From Chrysemys picta bellii (taxonomy: Eukaryota > Chordata > Testudines > Emydidae): 64,000 nucleotides of DNA. Of the stretch, positions 1 to 10,907 are shown in pieces. The position numbers and the translations under genes were made by a program. Positions within the stretch are counted from its first letter, which is position 1; each line of letters starts with the position of its first letter. The notes beneath the pieces were generated by a model. The model ran no database searches, was not told the DNA's origin, and saw only the letters and a program-made list of their open reading frames with translations. The stretch spans positions 27,068,998-27,132,997 of the forward strand of contig NC_088791.1 of the NCBI RefSeq assembly GCF_011386835.1. Direction: 5' to 3'.

Positions 1-1885
1 GGAAGGAGCAAGAAGGCTCACAAAGATGGACGCCTAGTTGTCCTTAAGAAGATCCAAGATGGCCACCAGATTATTTTGCCTCTACAATTCCGCCCCTTCC
101 CCAAAGTCCCCGCCCCAACTCCGCCCCCTCCCCTGAGCGCCCTGCATTCCCCCTCCTCCCTCCCAGCCGCAAAACAGTTAGGATGGGGGGAGGGTCTCAG
201 GAGGGGGCAGTCAGGGGACAGGTAGGGGATAGGATCCTAGGGGGGCAGTTAGGATGGGGGGAAGGTCTCAGGAGGGGGCAGTCAGGGGACAAGGAGCAGG
301 GAGGCTTAGGTAGGGGATGGAGTCCTGGGGGGCAGTTAGGTAGAGTTACCATACGTCCTGGCTTTTCCCCGGACATGTCCAGCTTTTTGGTCCTCAAATC
401 CTGCTGCTGCTCCCCCTAGACTCCTCAGCTCTGTGTAGCTGAAGAGCCGAGCTGCCCGAGCGCTACCGGCTTCACGGTTTGCCAGGCAGCCTCCAGACCC
501 TGCCTTCGGCCGGGCGCAGGGTCTGGGGGTCTGGGGGCTGCCTGGCAAACCGTGAAGCCGGTAGCGCTTGGGCAGCTCGGCTCTTCAGCTACACAGAGCT
601 GAGGAGTCTAGGGGGAGCAGCAGCAGCCGCCACGGGGGAATCCACCTGCAGCTCGCAGCCTGCGGGAGCCACAAAGTAAGCAGGGGACTGAGGCAGGGAT
701 GCCGGCAAAGCTATTTTCCCGGACATGTTCGGCTTTTTGGCAATTCCCCCCGGACGGGGATTTGAGGACCAAAAAGCTGGACATGTCCGGGGAAAAGCCA
801 GGACGTATGGTAACCCTACTTAACTGCCCCCCAGGACTCCACCCCCTACCTAAGCCTCCCTGCTCCTTGTCCCCTGACTGCCCCCTCCTGAGACCTTCCC
901 CCCATCCTAACTGACCCCCTAGGACTCTATCCCCTACCTGTCCCCTGACTGCCCCCTCCTGAGACCCTCCCCCCATCCTAACTGGCCCCCTAGGACCCTA
1001 CCCCCTACCTGTCCCCTGACTGCCCCAACCCTTATCCACACCCCCACCCCCAGACAGACACCAGGGACTCCCACGCCCCATCCAACCACTCCCCACCCCC
1101 TGACAGCCCCCCCCCCGAACTCCTGACCCGTCTAAACCCCTCTGCTCCCTGTCCTCTGACTGCACCCTCCTGGGACCCCTGCTCCTAACAGCCCTCCAGA
1201 ACACCACCCCCAACCTAAGCCTCCCTGTTCCTTGTCCCCTAACTGCCCCCTCCTGAGACCCCCCCCACCCTAACTGACCCCCTAGGACCCTACCCCCTAC
1301 CTGTACCCTGACTGCCCAAAACCTTACACCCCCAACCCCCAGACAGCCCAACCCCGAACTCCCGACCCATCCAACCCTCCCCCTGCTCCCTGTCTCTTGA
1401 CTGCCCCCTCCAGAACCTCCCTGCCCCTTCTCCGACCCTGTGGCCCCCTTGCCGTGCTGCTCAGAACAGCGTGTCAGGCTCCACACGCAGCCCGACACTC
1501 TGCTGCGCTCCCCCACAGAGCGCATAGCCCGGTTCCCGCCCTCGCAGAGTGCTGCGGAGTGGCGCGCTGGGCAGGGGGAGGAGCTCCAGACTGCCGGAGG
1601 CCTGTTGCGAACGGCCGGCCGGCTGCGAATGCAGAGACGGGGAGGGAGGGAAAGAGAGGAGGGGAGTGATCTCAGCTGCAGGGGAGAGGAGGGGGAAGCG
1701 GAGGAGGGGCTCTCTCTGGCTGCCGGAGCCCCATGCAAGTGGCATCATCCAGCCAGCTGCCCTGTCAGCCACGCGCACTCTGCATGGGGGGGGAAGTCCA
1801 GACATTTACAAATTCCCCCCGGACGCTATTTTTAACTGAGAAAAGCCGGACATGTCCGGGGGAATCCAGACGAATGCTAACCCTA
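1..1885. repeat. GC-rich foldback repeat, right end at 1885
   Basis: This is a block of GC-rich, C/G-asymmetric sequence that contains an inverted repeat (174-985), then a degenerate tandem array of about 65-130 bp units (840-1440), then a unique GC-rich segment. It closes with CTAACCCTA at 1877-1885. Very similar termini occur inside it: TAGAGTTACC at 341 and GGTAACCCTA at 809-818. Related TAGG(A/G)TGACC/GGTTACCCTA ends bound another element at 38535-39763 that has an 8-bp TSD, so a hAT-type non-autonomous origin is likely. The left end lies outside the window. Short open frames here are by-products of GC-rich repeats and not genes. Confidence 0.55.
174..985. repeat. Nested palindrome (two coaxial inverted repeats)
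   Basis: The outer arms are about 174-400 and 760-985 and are centred near 579.5. Position 183 pairs with 976, and 341 with 818. The inner arms are about 401-510 and 520-625 and are centred near 513. The two centres differ because the right side carries about 130 extra bases (626-757). The outer arms include the CCGGACATGTCC motif and a C/G-rich unit. Read from opposite strands, the two outer arms give almost the same peptide, which confirms the symmetry and shows the open frames are artefacts. Confidence 0.8.
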
Positions 1886-3584
1886 AGGAACATGCACATC
1901 ACTGGAAACACTGTTAGCATGACAGTCTTTGTTTTTTTTGGTAGGCCTCATAAAAACTATGCTGCCTTTAAGAATTTCCTGGTAGATTTTCCTTTTTAAA
2001 TACGTAGAGGTTTTATATCTACAACTATTCCTAATTAGAAAACTTTCAGGTAAAATATTAGGCCTTTGTAGACTTATCTCGACAGTGACCTGGTAAAGGG
2101 TGCCAAAAAACTAGAATTGTCATTACTGATACCAACAACAAACAACCAAATTGGAAAACTGACATATTTTTCCTTTTAAGACCATTTGTATCAGGCAGCT
2201 AAACTGACTTGTTTTTCTCTCAGTGAAAACACTAAGCATTTCTCCTACAGACATGAAAGGAAGAAAGAAAAGGATTGTTATATTTTTTTCTATTTTTTTA
2301 TACTTGGGGGGATGGGGTGGTGCTCAGATACTATGGTGACATGGGTCCTATAAACAGACAGACAGATTACTCCATTGGCAGTTGCATGCAGTGCGTGCAA
2401 CTCCAAAAAATGAAACACTTACATGACTGTCCGAAATTAGTTCCCCCCAACTATCAGACATCCTTTATTTACATTGCTGTACCCTGTGAGTAATGTCATT
2501 GGACTATGTGGGTCACTACTCGCTCTCCTAACCTACTGCCAGTGTTCTTTTAATACGAAAATGGCTTCCATGGCCACATTTGGTTTCAAAAGCTTCCCTA
2601 TTTACTACATAATTTGCCAGATTTCACACTTAAACTTATGGTCCTGAGTTATCTCATGTAATGAAGAAGTATCTGGCTTTCAGTTGTTCCTCCAGATAGA
2701 CACAGAAATGCACAGATTCTTGTGCTAGGTTTATGAAATTGTCTTTTCTTCTCAATATCAAGCATAACATCTCTTTGTTCACAGATTCCTCTTCCTGACA
2801 TCATTCATTATCCTATCTTCTCTTTGCCAGAGTGCATAGGCACAGAACCTCTGTGTGTGACTGTACACGTTAATGGTTCTAGTTTAATCATTTCAGTAAC
2901 ATCACCCTGTAGGAAAACCTTTCCCAAATCCATATGGGCCTCTTCCCACTCAGCTGGGTAGCTTTGACAAGATGGCAACATTTCTGTTATATTGGCCTTC
3001 TTTATGTCTGATCTAAACATTTCAACTAAACAAGGTCATCACCCAACTTCCTTATATCTCTTGCAGATTTATATCTAAATGTAAACCGGTTACAATCAGT
3101 ATATCCTTTGACTGTACTTGAAAATAATCTTGAAATTTCTCTGTTATGTCTCATTTAAGTATTAAGAGTTCTAATATTAAAGCATTATAAATACTGTGAA
3201 TGCCTTTTTACTATCTTAATAGCTTATTTTACTATCATATCACTCCTGGTACAATAGTTATTATTGTATGCAGTACTAAGGCTTGTCATGGTATATAGGT
3301 ACTATTTCATACATTTAAAAAATACAGCTGCCTCCTTCCCCATACTTTGAAGCCACTATATGAGTAGTTGGAGGAGGGTGGAATGGAAGGAAGAGGGGGA
3401 AACTATTAGGAGAAATAGATGGGAGAAGGAAAACTATGGAGGAAAAGACATGAAAGGGTAAGTTGCCAGTTTTGGAGAGGAATAAATACAGGAGGAAGGA
3501 AGCATTAAGGAAAAAACAGAGGTCCTTGAAGAGAAAAGACAGGGAATATCCATGGCGGCAATACCACTGGAATACTTTTTAGAG
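1886..3584. other. Unassigned AT-rich intergenic DNA
   Basis: No coding region, LTR or terminal inverted repeat was recognised. Open frames are short and have no recognisable domains. Confidence 0.6.
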
Positions 3585-3835
3585 TGGGGTGCTGCACCCC
3601 CCCTGTCTGCACCCCTCAGAGCCCCCTAGAGCTGAGACCAGGAGCAGGGCCATGGGGCCAGGAGGGGGGATGTGGCCAGAGGTAAGGGGGCCAAGGCTGG
3701 GGCCACATCTGGGGGTGGGGGTGTGGAGCCCCAGGGCCAGGAGCAGAGCCCCAGGCGCGGGGCAGGCAGCTGGGAGCCCTGCGTAAAACCTGGGGGTGCT
3801 GCCTCACGCCCCCGCATTCCTAGTTCCCACACCTA
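3585..3835. repeat. GC-rich purine/pyrimidine-biased repeat island
   Basis: This is an abrupt 250-bp GC island in AT-rich flanks, with G-rich runs such as GGCCAGGAGCAG repeated irregularly. It looks like a fragment of a dispersed GC-rich repeat. Overlapping open frames on both strands reflect composition. No termini could be defined. Confidence 0.4.
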
Positions 3836-5855
3836 TGCATGGCAGCAGTTGGAGGGAAAGAGTCTGGGGGGAATAAGAGAGAATTTAGGGACCCCTGACA
3901 CATTTTCCTTTGTGTGGCAGTGACAGAAATGTCCCAAAAAGGAGACAGGTCAATCACAGATTTACAGGAGGTGCTGTATGAGATGAAATCTGGAGAAAAG
4001 TGTTCAGGACAAGAAATACAAAATAAAAGAGAGAGGGATACAGATACAAAATTCAAGGGAGATCACTGAGACTCACAGGGACAATCTATAATAGAAATGA
4101 GATGAGAATGGTGAAATAATGGAAAAATCAAGAGCAATTTAAAAGTTTTTAGAAACAGTACAGAGAAAAAAGGGAGACAAAAATAGGAGACACAGGCCTG
4201 TTTATGTTACTGTAAGTAATAAATCATTAGATTAAGTATGGTTGTAAAAAGAGTGTTCCTGCACCTTGAAAAAAGCAGTATCAGATATTCTGGACATCAG
4301 GCTCTTACTAGCGTTTCTGTACATTGCTCCTGAACAACATCGTCTATGCTATGGTTTGTGCACAGTCCCAGCCCTCAGTCCCATCTGGTTCTTGGTGCTC
4401 CATATCTTCTCTGTGCCCCTCTATAGTTCCCACTCACCCACAGTAGTCTGGCAGATTGACAATATCTCACTGCTTAGCTCTGGATGTCTATAGAAAGGTA
4501 AATTGGCAGCCTGGTATGAAGGTGAGGGAAGCATTTTAGGACATGTATCTGGGTCATCTAATAGCATGTGCTGGTTATTGAAATAAGCAGATCTGCAGAC
4601 AGTTCATCTAATCCAATTGTATTACTGACGTCAACAATGTAATCCAGCTGGAGTTTGGAGTCACACTCATCTGAATATCAACTGTAGCAGTCTGGACTAC
4701 AGGGAATCCTCAGGGAGGAATAAGTGTGCCTTTTAAATTCTATACTAGCGTCACTCAATTGGGTTAGAGCTTGTGTGCCTCCTAATTCAAACTAAACACA
4801 TGAATTTTAAATGATCATGTCTCACTAAATTAATAATCCAAACCCCTTAACAAAAATACACTCATTGTGTAGTGCGCACTCAAAATAAAAATGAAGGTCA
4901 GCAGCAGTGCAAGTGGTTTCCTAAACTGAGCTAAAATGACCAACCAAACCTCTCTTATTCTGCATTGGGTACTAACACTACAGCATTGCCGCTAGTTAAC
5001 AAAAATATTGGTGACTCGGAGTTAGGAAAAATGAGTCTCCACACCACAACCACAGCTGCAGCCTGTGGTCAGTGAGCCTGACCGGCTCTTCTGTGAGGCC
5101 TGTGGATCCAGCAAAGACATGGTTTGTGGTCATTTCCCTGAGACAGGTGGAGAGGTTTTCCAGTTTGTTGGTCACGGCATTCTCCTAAGTGCTGAGCTGC
5201 ACCTCTGCTTCCCTGATGTGAATGATGGGATGAAATCACCAAAGACACGTGGCAAGACATTTAGGATAACTGGGGATATAAATGCCAGGGCTCACCTGAA
5301 CAGCTCAGCCAGATTAGTAAGTTACTACAATTTTTTTGGCTCCATGGGGTCCTCTGCCAGAGGAGCAGCTGCTATCTGCTGATGGGAGAATCACAAACCA
5401 GAGCAAGCACTTCGTTTGCATAAACACATCCACATTTATTCAAATGTGCTCCTTATTTACACACCTGCATTTTCTCCACTTTCTCCAGAGTAGCAAGGGA
5501 ATAATGGCTAATGTGCCCATCTCTACGTGGTCACAGTCAGCTGCATCACAGAAACAGAGAGGAGCATGCCTTACTACTGACTTGTGAGCAAAACACTCTG
5601 GCAAAACAAGCAAACAGGCACATTATCTAACTCTTAGCAACTGCTTCGTCATACCTAACTCACCCTTGCACAGCAAAGTAACGGAGAAAGTCCTCCTCTC
5701 GCATCACTCATGACACTTACCACGATCCCTAATCCATTCCAGTCTGGGTACAAGCTCCTCCACAGTACTCAGACTCCTTTCCTGAGGGTGGCCAGTAGTC
5801 TCCTCCACTCCATTAACAGGCTTTCCTCATACTGTGTATTTTTCTTGGCCTAAAG
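3836..5855. other. Unassigned intergenic DNA
   Basis: No family was recognised. A 105-codon open frame at 5065-5382 (+) is not supported by a domain, by splice context or by low-complexity-free conservation that could be judged here. The stretch around 5040-5560 may be an old LTR or other repeat, but no ends were found. Confidence 0.5.
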
Positions 5856-6798
5856 CAGGTGGGCAAACTACGGCCCGCGAGCCACATACAGCCCATGGGA
5901 CCCTCCTGCCTGGCCCTTGAGCTCCTGGCCCGGGAGGCAATCCCCAGCCCCTCCCCTACAGTCCCCCCTCTCCCGCAGCCTCAGCTCGCTCCGCCACCAG
6001 TGCAATGCTCTGGGCGGCCGGGCTGCGAGCTCCTGGGGCAGCGCAGCTGCAGACATGCAGCCTGACCCGGTGCTCTGTGCTGCATGGTGGCGTGGCTGGC
6101 TCCAGCCGGGCGGCACGGCTGTATAGCCGCCAGCCACTGGTGCTCCAGGCAGCGTGGTAAGGGGACAGGGAGCAGGGGGGGTTGGATAGAGGGCAGGGGA
6201 GTTCAGGGGGATGGTCAGGGAGCGGGGGTGTGGATGGGGACGGGGTGGTCAGAGGGCGGGGAACATGGGGGCAGAGGTTCGGGGGGGGCAGTCAGGAAGG
6301 AGAGGGGGGTTGGATGGGGCGGCAGGGGGCAGTCGGGGGCAGAGGTTCCGGGTAGGGTGACCAGATGTCCCGATTTTATAGGGACAGTCCCGATTTTGGA
6401 GTCTTTTTCTTATATAGGCTCCTATTACCCCCCACCTCCGGTCCCGATTTTTCACATTTACTGTCTGGTCATCCTATGGGGCGGTCAGGGAGAAGGGGTG
6501 GTTGGACGGGGCAGAGGTCCCGGGGGGAAGTCAGGAATGAAAGGAAAGGTTGGACGGGGCGGCGGGGGGTGGTCAAGGGCGGGCGGGGGCGGTCAGGGGA
6601 CAGGGAGGGTTGGATGGGGCAGGAGTCCCGGGGGGCCCATCAGGGGGTGAGAAGCAGGGGGGGGTTCAGATAGGGGCGTTGGCCGGGCCACGCCTGGCTG
6701 TTTGGGGAGGCACAGCCTCCCCTAACCAGCCCTCCATACAATTTTGGAAACCTGATGTGGCCCTCCGGCCAAAAAGTTTGCCCGCCCCTGGCCTAAGA
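5848..6798. mobile_element. hAT-type non-autonomous DNA transposon (935 bp body)
   Basis: The body runs from 5856 (CAGGTGGGCAAACTACGGCC) to 6790 (GGCCAAAAAGTTTGCCCG then CCCCTG). These are inverted copies of each other, about 18-20 bp with mismatches. Flanking octamers GCCTAAAG (5848-5855) and GCCTAAGA (6791-6798) match at 6 of 8 positions, as expected for a decayed 8-bp hAT target duplication. The interior is a GC-rich, G-skewed tandem array (6150-6660) without a transposase. A second small element (6353-6476) lies inside it and is therefore younger. Confidence 0.8.
6353..6476. mobile_element. Short MITE nested in the 5856-6790 element
   Basis: The ends TAGGGTGACCAGAT and GTCTGGTCATCCTA are inverted repeats. 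The interior has CCCGATTTTATAGGGACAGT and a complementary CCCGATTT motif. The family shares termini with the 1.2-kb element at 38535-39763, where an 8-bp duplication is intact. No clear duplication remains here. Confidence 0.7.
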
Positions 6799-7155
6799 GA
6801 AGCATCATACACTGTTTATCACAGCACACAGCTATTACTCTGAACACTACCTTCCTGTCTCTAGTTCCTGCCTCACCTGCTTTTGCTTCTGTCTCCATAT
6901 TTTCTTAATCTCTAAGGGTGATTGTTTTCCGTATATTAGAGGTTTGATTCTCTACTCCACTGAGCTCACAAAGCGCAAAGTGGCCTAGCAGACCAGAGAA
7001 TCCAGCCATAAACCTATGGGGTGACTAAAATGCTCTGTTTCCAGACCCCCTTTTTTCTCTCTACCTCCTCCCACTTGAGCAAATCATATAACAACTCCAC
7101 TACTCTTTCCATGCTGATACTAACCGGCTCTAGCTTTTGGTATCTAAACAACACC

Positions 7156-7446
7156 AAGGGCTTGTCTATACTTCCAGCACTGCAGTGGCACAGCTGCATC
7201 GGAGAAGCTGTTTGGCTGTTGCACTTAATGAAGACGCTACCTACGCTCACGGGAGAGATTCTCCCATCGGCATGGATACTCCTCTTCTCTGGTACTTATG
7301 TTGACGGCAGAAGCCCTCCCATTGACAAAGTGCTGTCTACACTGGGGTTTAGGTCGGAATAACTGAGTCGCTCAGAGGTGTGGATTTTCCACACCTGTGA
7401 GCAAAAGTAGTTATACTGCTGTAAGTTGGTAGTGTAGGCCAAGCCC
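7156..7446. mobile_element. MITE with GGGCTTG(T/G)CTACAC-type ends
   Basis: The left end GGGCTTGTCTATAC (from 7158) and the right end AGTGTAGGCCAAGCCC (to 7446) are inverted. Internal GACGCTACCTACG, CTGTCTACACTGG and the hairpin GGTGTGGATTTTCCACACC (about 7378-7396) belong to the same pattern. Relatives with similar ends lie at 28880-29190 and 55236-55514. It has no coding capacity. Confidence 0.7.
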
Positions 7447-8145
7447 AAGAAGAACCCCCTTATACTTAGCAGGAGAAATCCTCTCAATCACACCATTAGC
7501 TCATCCCTCTAACTTCTAACCTATGACTTCCCATTCCCTCTATCAGGTCTGTAATTTTGGAGCCACTCTCATCCTGAGGCTCACTTTTGCACTTTGTACT
7601 ACATTCTGCATGGCTCCCTAAAACTTTCCTTAATATAAACAACCACTACCACTTCCTACCAACTCTACTGAACTGCTCATTCATGCATGATTTCACTTCA
7701 TACTCGGATTATTGAACTCCCTCTTGAACGGTCTCATACCTACATTTCTCAATTGCCTCTCCCTAGACAGACGTGCTCTGGCTTTCCATCAGCTCCAAAA
7801 ATCACTCTGCTCATCCTGAAGTCCCTTAATGGGTATGGCTCTTATCTCTTCATATAACTACATTTACTCACTCTGCCCTAGAGATTCTGGCCTCCTCTTA
7901 GTCCCTCACTACTTCCATTCCCATTTTAGGGGTCAATGCTGCAATCACATCAGCTGTGAGGAATATTCTATATTCTTATATTCTTATTGACTCACCATCC
8001 CTTTAGAAAATGCAACTCAAATTGCACCTCTTTTATACTGGCTACAACCAGGCGGGCTGTGCTCCACATTATTGCTTATTGTTACCAAATCTTCACACTG
8101 CTTTCTAGTTTATAGTCCTTCATCTCATCTAATTCTTAAGATAAT
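7447..8145. other. Unassigned intergenic DNA
   Basis: AT-rich sequence with no recognised repeat end, gene or RNA. Confidence 0.5.
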
Positions 8146-8907
8146 TGTAGGAGGAAGAGGGCCTGAAACATAAGCCCTTGTATCAGAGGCCTGATATGAG
8201 GCTTGGGCTAAAGTAACGGTCAAAACTTTGCTGATACAAAGCAAAACCAGGCTGTAAGTTAGAGGCAGGTCCTGCTCACAGAATCTGGCAAGAACAGGGC
8301 TGATATTGCAAAAACACACATTCCTGAGTAGTGTTAGGTACAAGAATATACACACAAACACACACTAAAAGGATGGTACCAGAACACCCTGATACCAGCA
8401 CATTCCCCAAAGATAATGGGAACATACTGACCCATTTTAAAGATAAGATCAGGATGACAGCATGATGGATAGAGATATTTTGATCAAACCAACTGGTACA
8501 AGGTAATGGGTGGTGGTTAGCTATGTCAGAGGGGACAGTAACTAACCACATCAGAGGGTGGCACCTAACTTTGTCAGAGGGGTAGTATATAACTTGTTTG
8601 TATTGGGGCATAAAGATGTATCTCAGAGGAAATATCTTTGGTCAGCCTACGGGGCAGTGGAAAATCCCACCACTGACTGAGCTGTGTACGTTGTCACAGA
8701 CATACATGTGCTAGTGTAACTGTAGACATTGATCCAGGAAGCTAGGACCATGCTTCGTCGGCAATAAACTTGTCTGGGTGCTTTCGTACCTTAACTAATC
8801 TTGTGGTCATTGGGCAGTTCGCTCAAGATCTGCTGTGCCAGCTGTTTGCGCAAAGCTAGAACAGAACATAGGAAAAACACACACACTCAGCCAAACATCA
8901 ATCAACA
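8146..8907 (+). mobile_element. Endogenous retrovirus-type 5' LTR
   Basis: The 762-bp block begins TGTAGGAGG and ends ATCAACA. It contains a TATA-like TATATAAC (8586-8593) and an AATAAA signal (8763-8768) in the order expected for U3-R-U5. A primer-binding-site-like TGGTGACCCCGAC follows at 8909-8921. The position of that motif one base after the LTR end is the strongest evidence. No intact viral gene follows. It is an old, defective copy. Confidence 0.7.
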
Positions 8908-9913
8908 CTGGTGACCCCGACTAATGATATGGTAAGTAAGCGAGCTGTCCTTTGTAGTAATCGTGATCTAACATGACAAAAAACCACAAGCCATCTCAGT
9001 TATAAATATTTGTAGTCAAGAATGGGGACACAAATAAAAAAAGTGGCCTTAGCAAAATTAAAAGATGAAACTGGATCCACTGCATTGCAACCCCACCATA
9101 TAATAAAAGCCAGGTTCAGGTAACACCTAAACCAGGACCTAGACTGGTGCCTGTCAGAATGGGACAAGTGCACACAAGGAAAAAGTAGCAAACAATACTT
9201 TCACTAAATTGGTACATCAGATGAAGGAAAAAATGGAACAGTTCACAAAGCACATTAGAAGACAGGAGCTGCGACTCAATAGCAGGAAAGTAAGTAAATA
9301 AAACTTCAAAGTAAAAAGCTAAAATTAAGCATGTTAACACTTAAAATTCATGCATTAACATATGGAGTTGCCCAAAAACAGTTAGCTGCACATGTAAGGG
9401 CACTCCTGAAATCCATTTGGTATGCACACAAAAGCAACATACATTGGGGAAACAAATTCAGGTTTTACAAAAGCAGGTAACTACCCCCAGTCTCCTCTCA
9501 GAGCCAGGATAAAAAACAGGGTGTGGGTCCCAACTGCTTTAACCCACAGACCCACACTCCGCGCTCATAGCTAAAAATATAACCTTTTTTCTCAAATATT
9601 TTTACATGCCAGTTAAGTTTTCTTTTATATCCTTTCTCAGTTTAAAATACATTGATAAAGTTAATCTCTCTTGACTCAGGTCTCCCTACCTTTCTAGATT
9701 GTTCTTCCCCCATCTACCTCTTACCCCCGCCCCCACTTCTGCTCTCTCTCTGTTTTAAAAGTTAAAAGTTATTGTTTTTACAAAAACTTCCAAAAGATAA
9801 AGCAATTACAAACAGAACAAAACAAACAAAAAACAGGGTTAAAAACTTTACTTTAAATAAATTCAGTAAATTAATTATTTTAAACAAAACATGCAGCCAA
9901 ACATCTATCAACA
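8908..9913 (+). mobile_element. ERV internal remnant with 3' LTR stub
   Basis: The PBS-like site is followed by a perfect-looking splice donor GGTAAGTAAG (8931-8940) and then about 950 bp of A-rich sequence without a long open frame, so gag, pol and env are absent or destroyed. At 9894-9913 the 20 bases match the last 20 bases of the upstream LTR (CAGCCAAACATC then ATCAACA) at 19 positions. This suggests that only the final end of a 3' LTR survives. The boundary is inferred. Confidence 0.45.
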
Positions 9914-10594
9914 GTAACATTTGACATTATCCATTGCTGCAATTGTTGGACATTGTGAGGTTTTCTATGATTGATGCTTTATAAAAATAAATTGAACCTG
10001 TATTGTATTTACTGCTTTCTAACCACAGGGAAGAATCATAATTCATTTGTTCAAGGAACTGGGTGTGGAGAAGAGCGCCAACATCAGGCCAGGACAATTC
10101 AAGCACAAAACAAATTGTACCTTGCCAGAAGGCAGACAGATCAAAATGAATTAGCTTTTCCAAACACTTTTTTAGCCATATAAAGATTTACGTTAGAAAG
10201 AAAATTATTTTTATATATTTTTTCCTTTAACCAGTCATGTTATCAAAAGCAGTCACCTCACAAAAATGTCATTGCCTAATAAATAAAAAATAAAAATTTG
10301 GAAAGAGCCAATGAATCTGCACTTATTTTTCCAGAGATAGTCTTACCTAATAATGTGGCATGGATATGCATGAACTTTTTTGATATGATATTTATTATTG
10401 TTTCACCTGCCTTGAAATGGGAATTAAAAGTGCTTTGATAAATTGATTGAAATGTCAGCAACTTTCACTACAACTCCACTAATAAGTGATTTTTCAGTCT
10501 CCACTTAAAAGTTAGTTTTGAAACTTCCCAGAGCAATTACTCCTGAGTGAATCACCACAAAGAGCTTGGAGTTCTTACAGAAAAAGTGCTTGAA
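9914..10594. other. Unassigned AT-rich intergenic DNA
   Basis: No gene, LTR or TIR was recognised. Confidence 0.5.
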
Positions 10595-10907
10595 GGGTAC
10601 TATTTTCCCTCTGTCTCTTGAAGCAGATCACCTGTAGCACACAAGTCTGTGCTGTGTCAGAACTCTAGTACCCTGCATTGTGCATACTGGTATGAAGAAA
10701 CGCTGCATTTAAAGTGCAGACCTCAAAACCTGATAAAGAAACATTTCTAGGGACATTTCTGTGCAAGTGCATGTAAAGATTGTTAACAATGAAAACTAAA
10801 TAAAATTTTAGTCTGAATTTTAAAGCATTATACTCCTTGAAGAATACATTATTTAAAGTGGATTTTTTTCCACTCCTTTTCCTCATAATCTAATCTAATG
10901 CTTTAGG
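10595..10907 (-). repeat. 313-bp dispersed repeat, copy A
   Basis: This segment reappears in reverse complement at 15024-15336 with equal length, no indels and about eight substitutions (roughly 97% identity). The matching stops sharply at both ends. Read on the minus strand, it starts CCTAAAGCATTAG and ends AATAGTACCC. It carries a 73-codon open frame on the minus strand that is also open in copy B, but the frame has no recognised domain. Its class is unknown. Confidence 0.85.

Noticed and set aside
998..1738. 246-codon open frame on the minus strand
   Set aside because: It lies in GC-rich tandem repeats. The peptide is glycine/serine/arginine-rich and repeats the palindrome-derived sequence. 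No domain or splice context.
5065..5382. 105-codon frame considered as a gene exon
   Set aside because: There is no supporting domain or homologue from memory, and minus-strand frames overlap. Kept only as unassigned sequence.
6084..6650. 188-codon open frame (+)
   Set aside because: It is inside the hAT-type element. Its open frame follows from G-rich repeats without stop codons and runs through a nested MITE.
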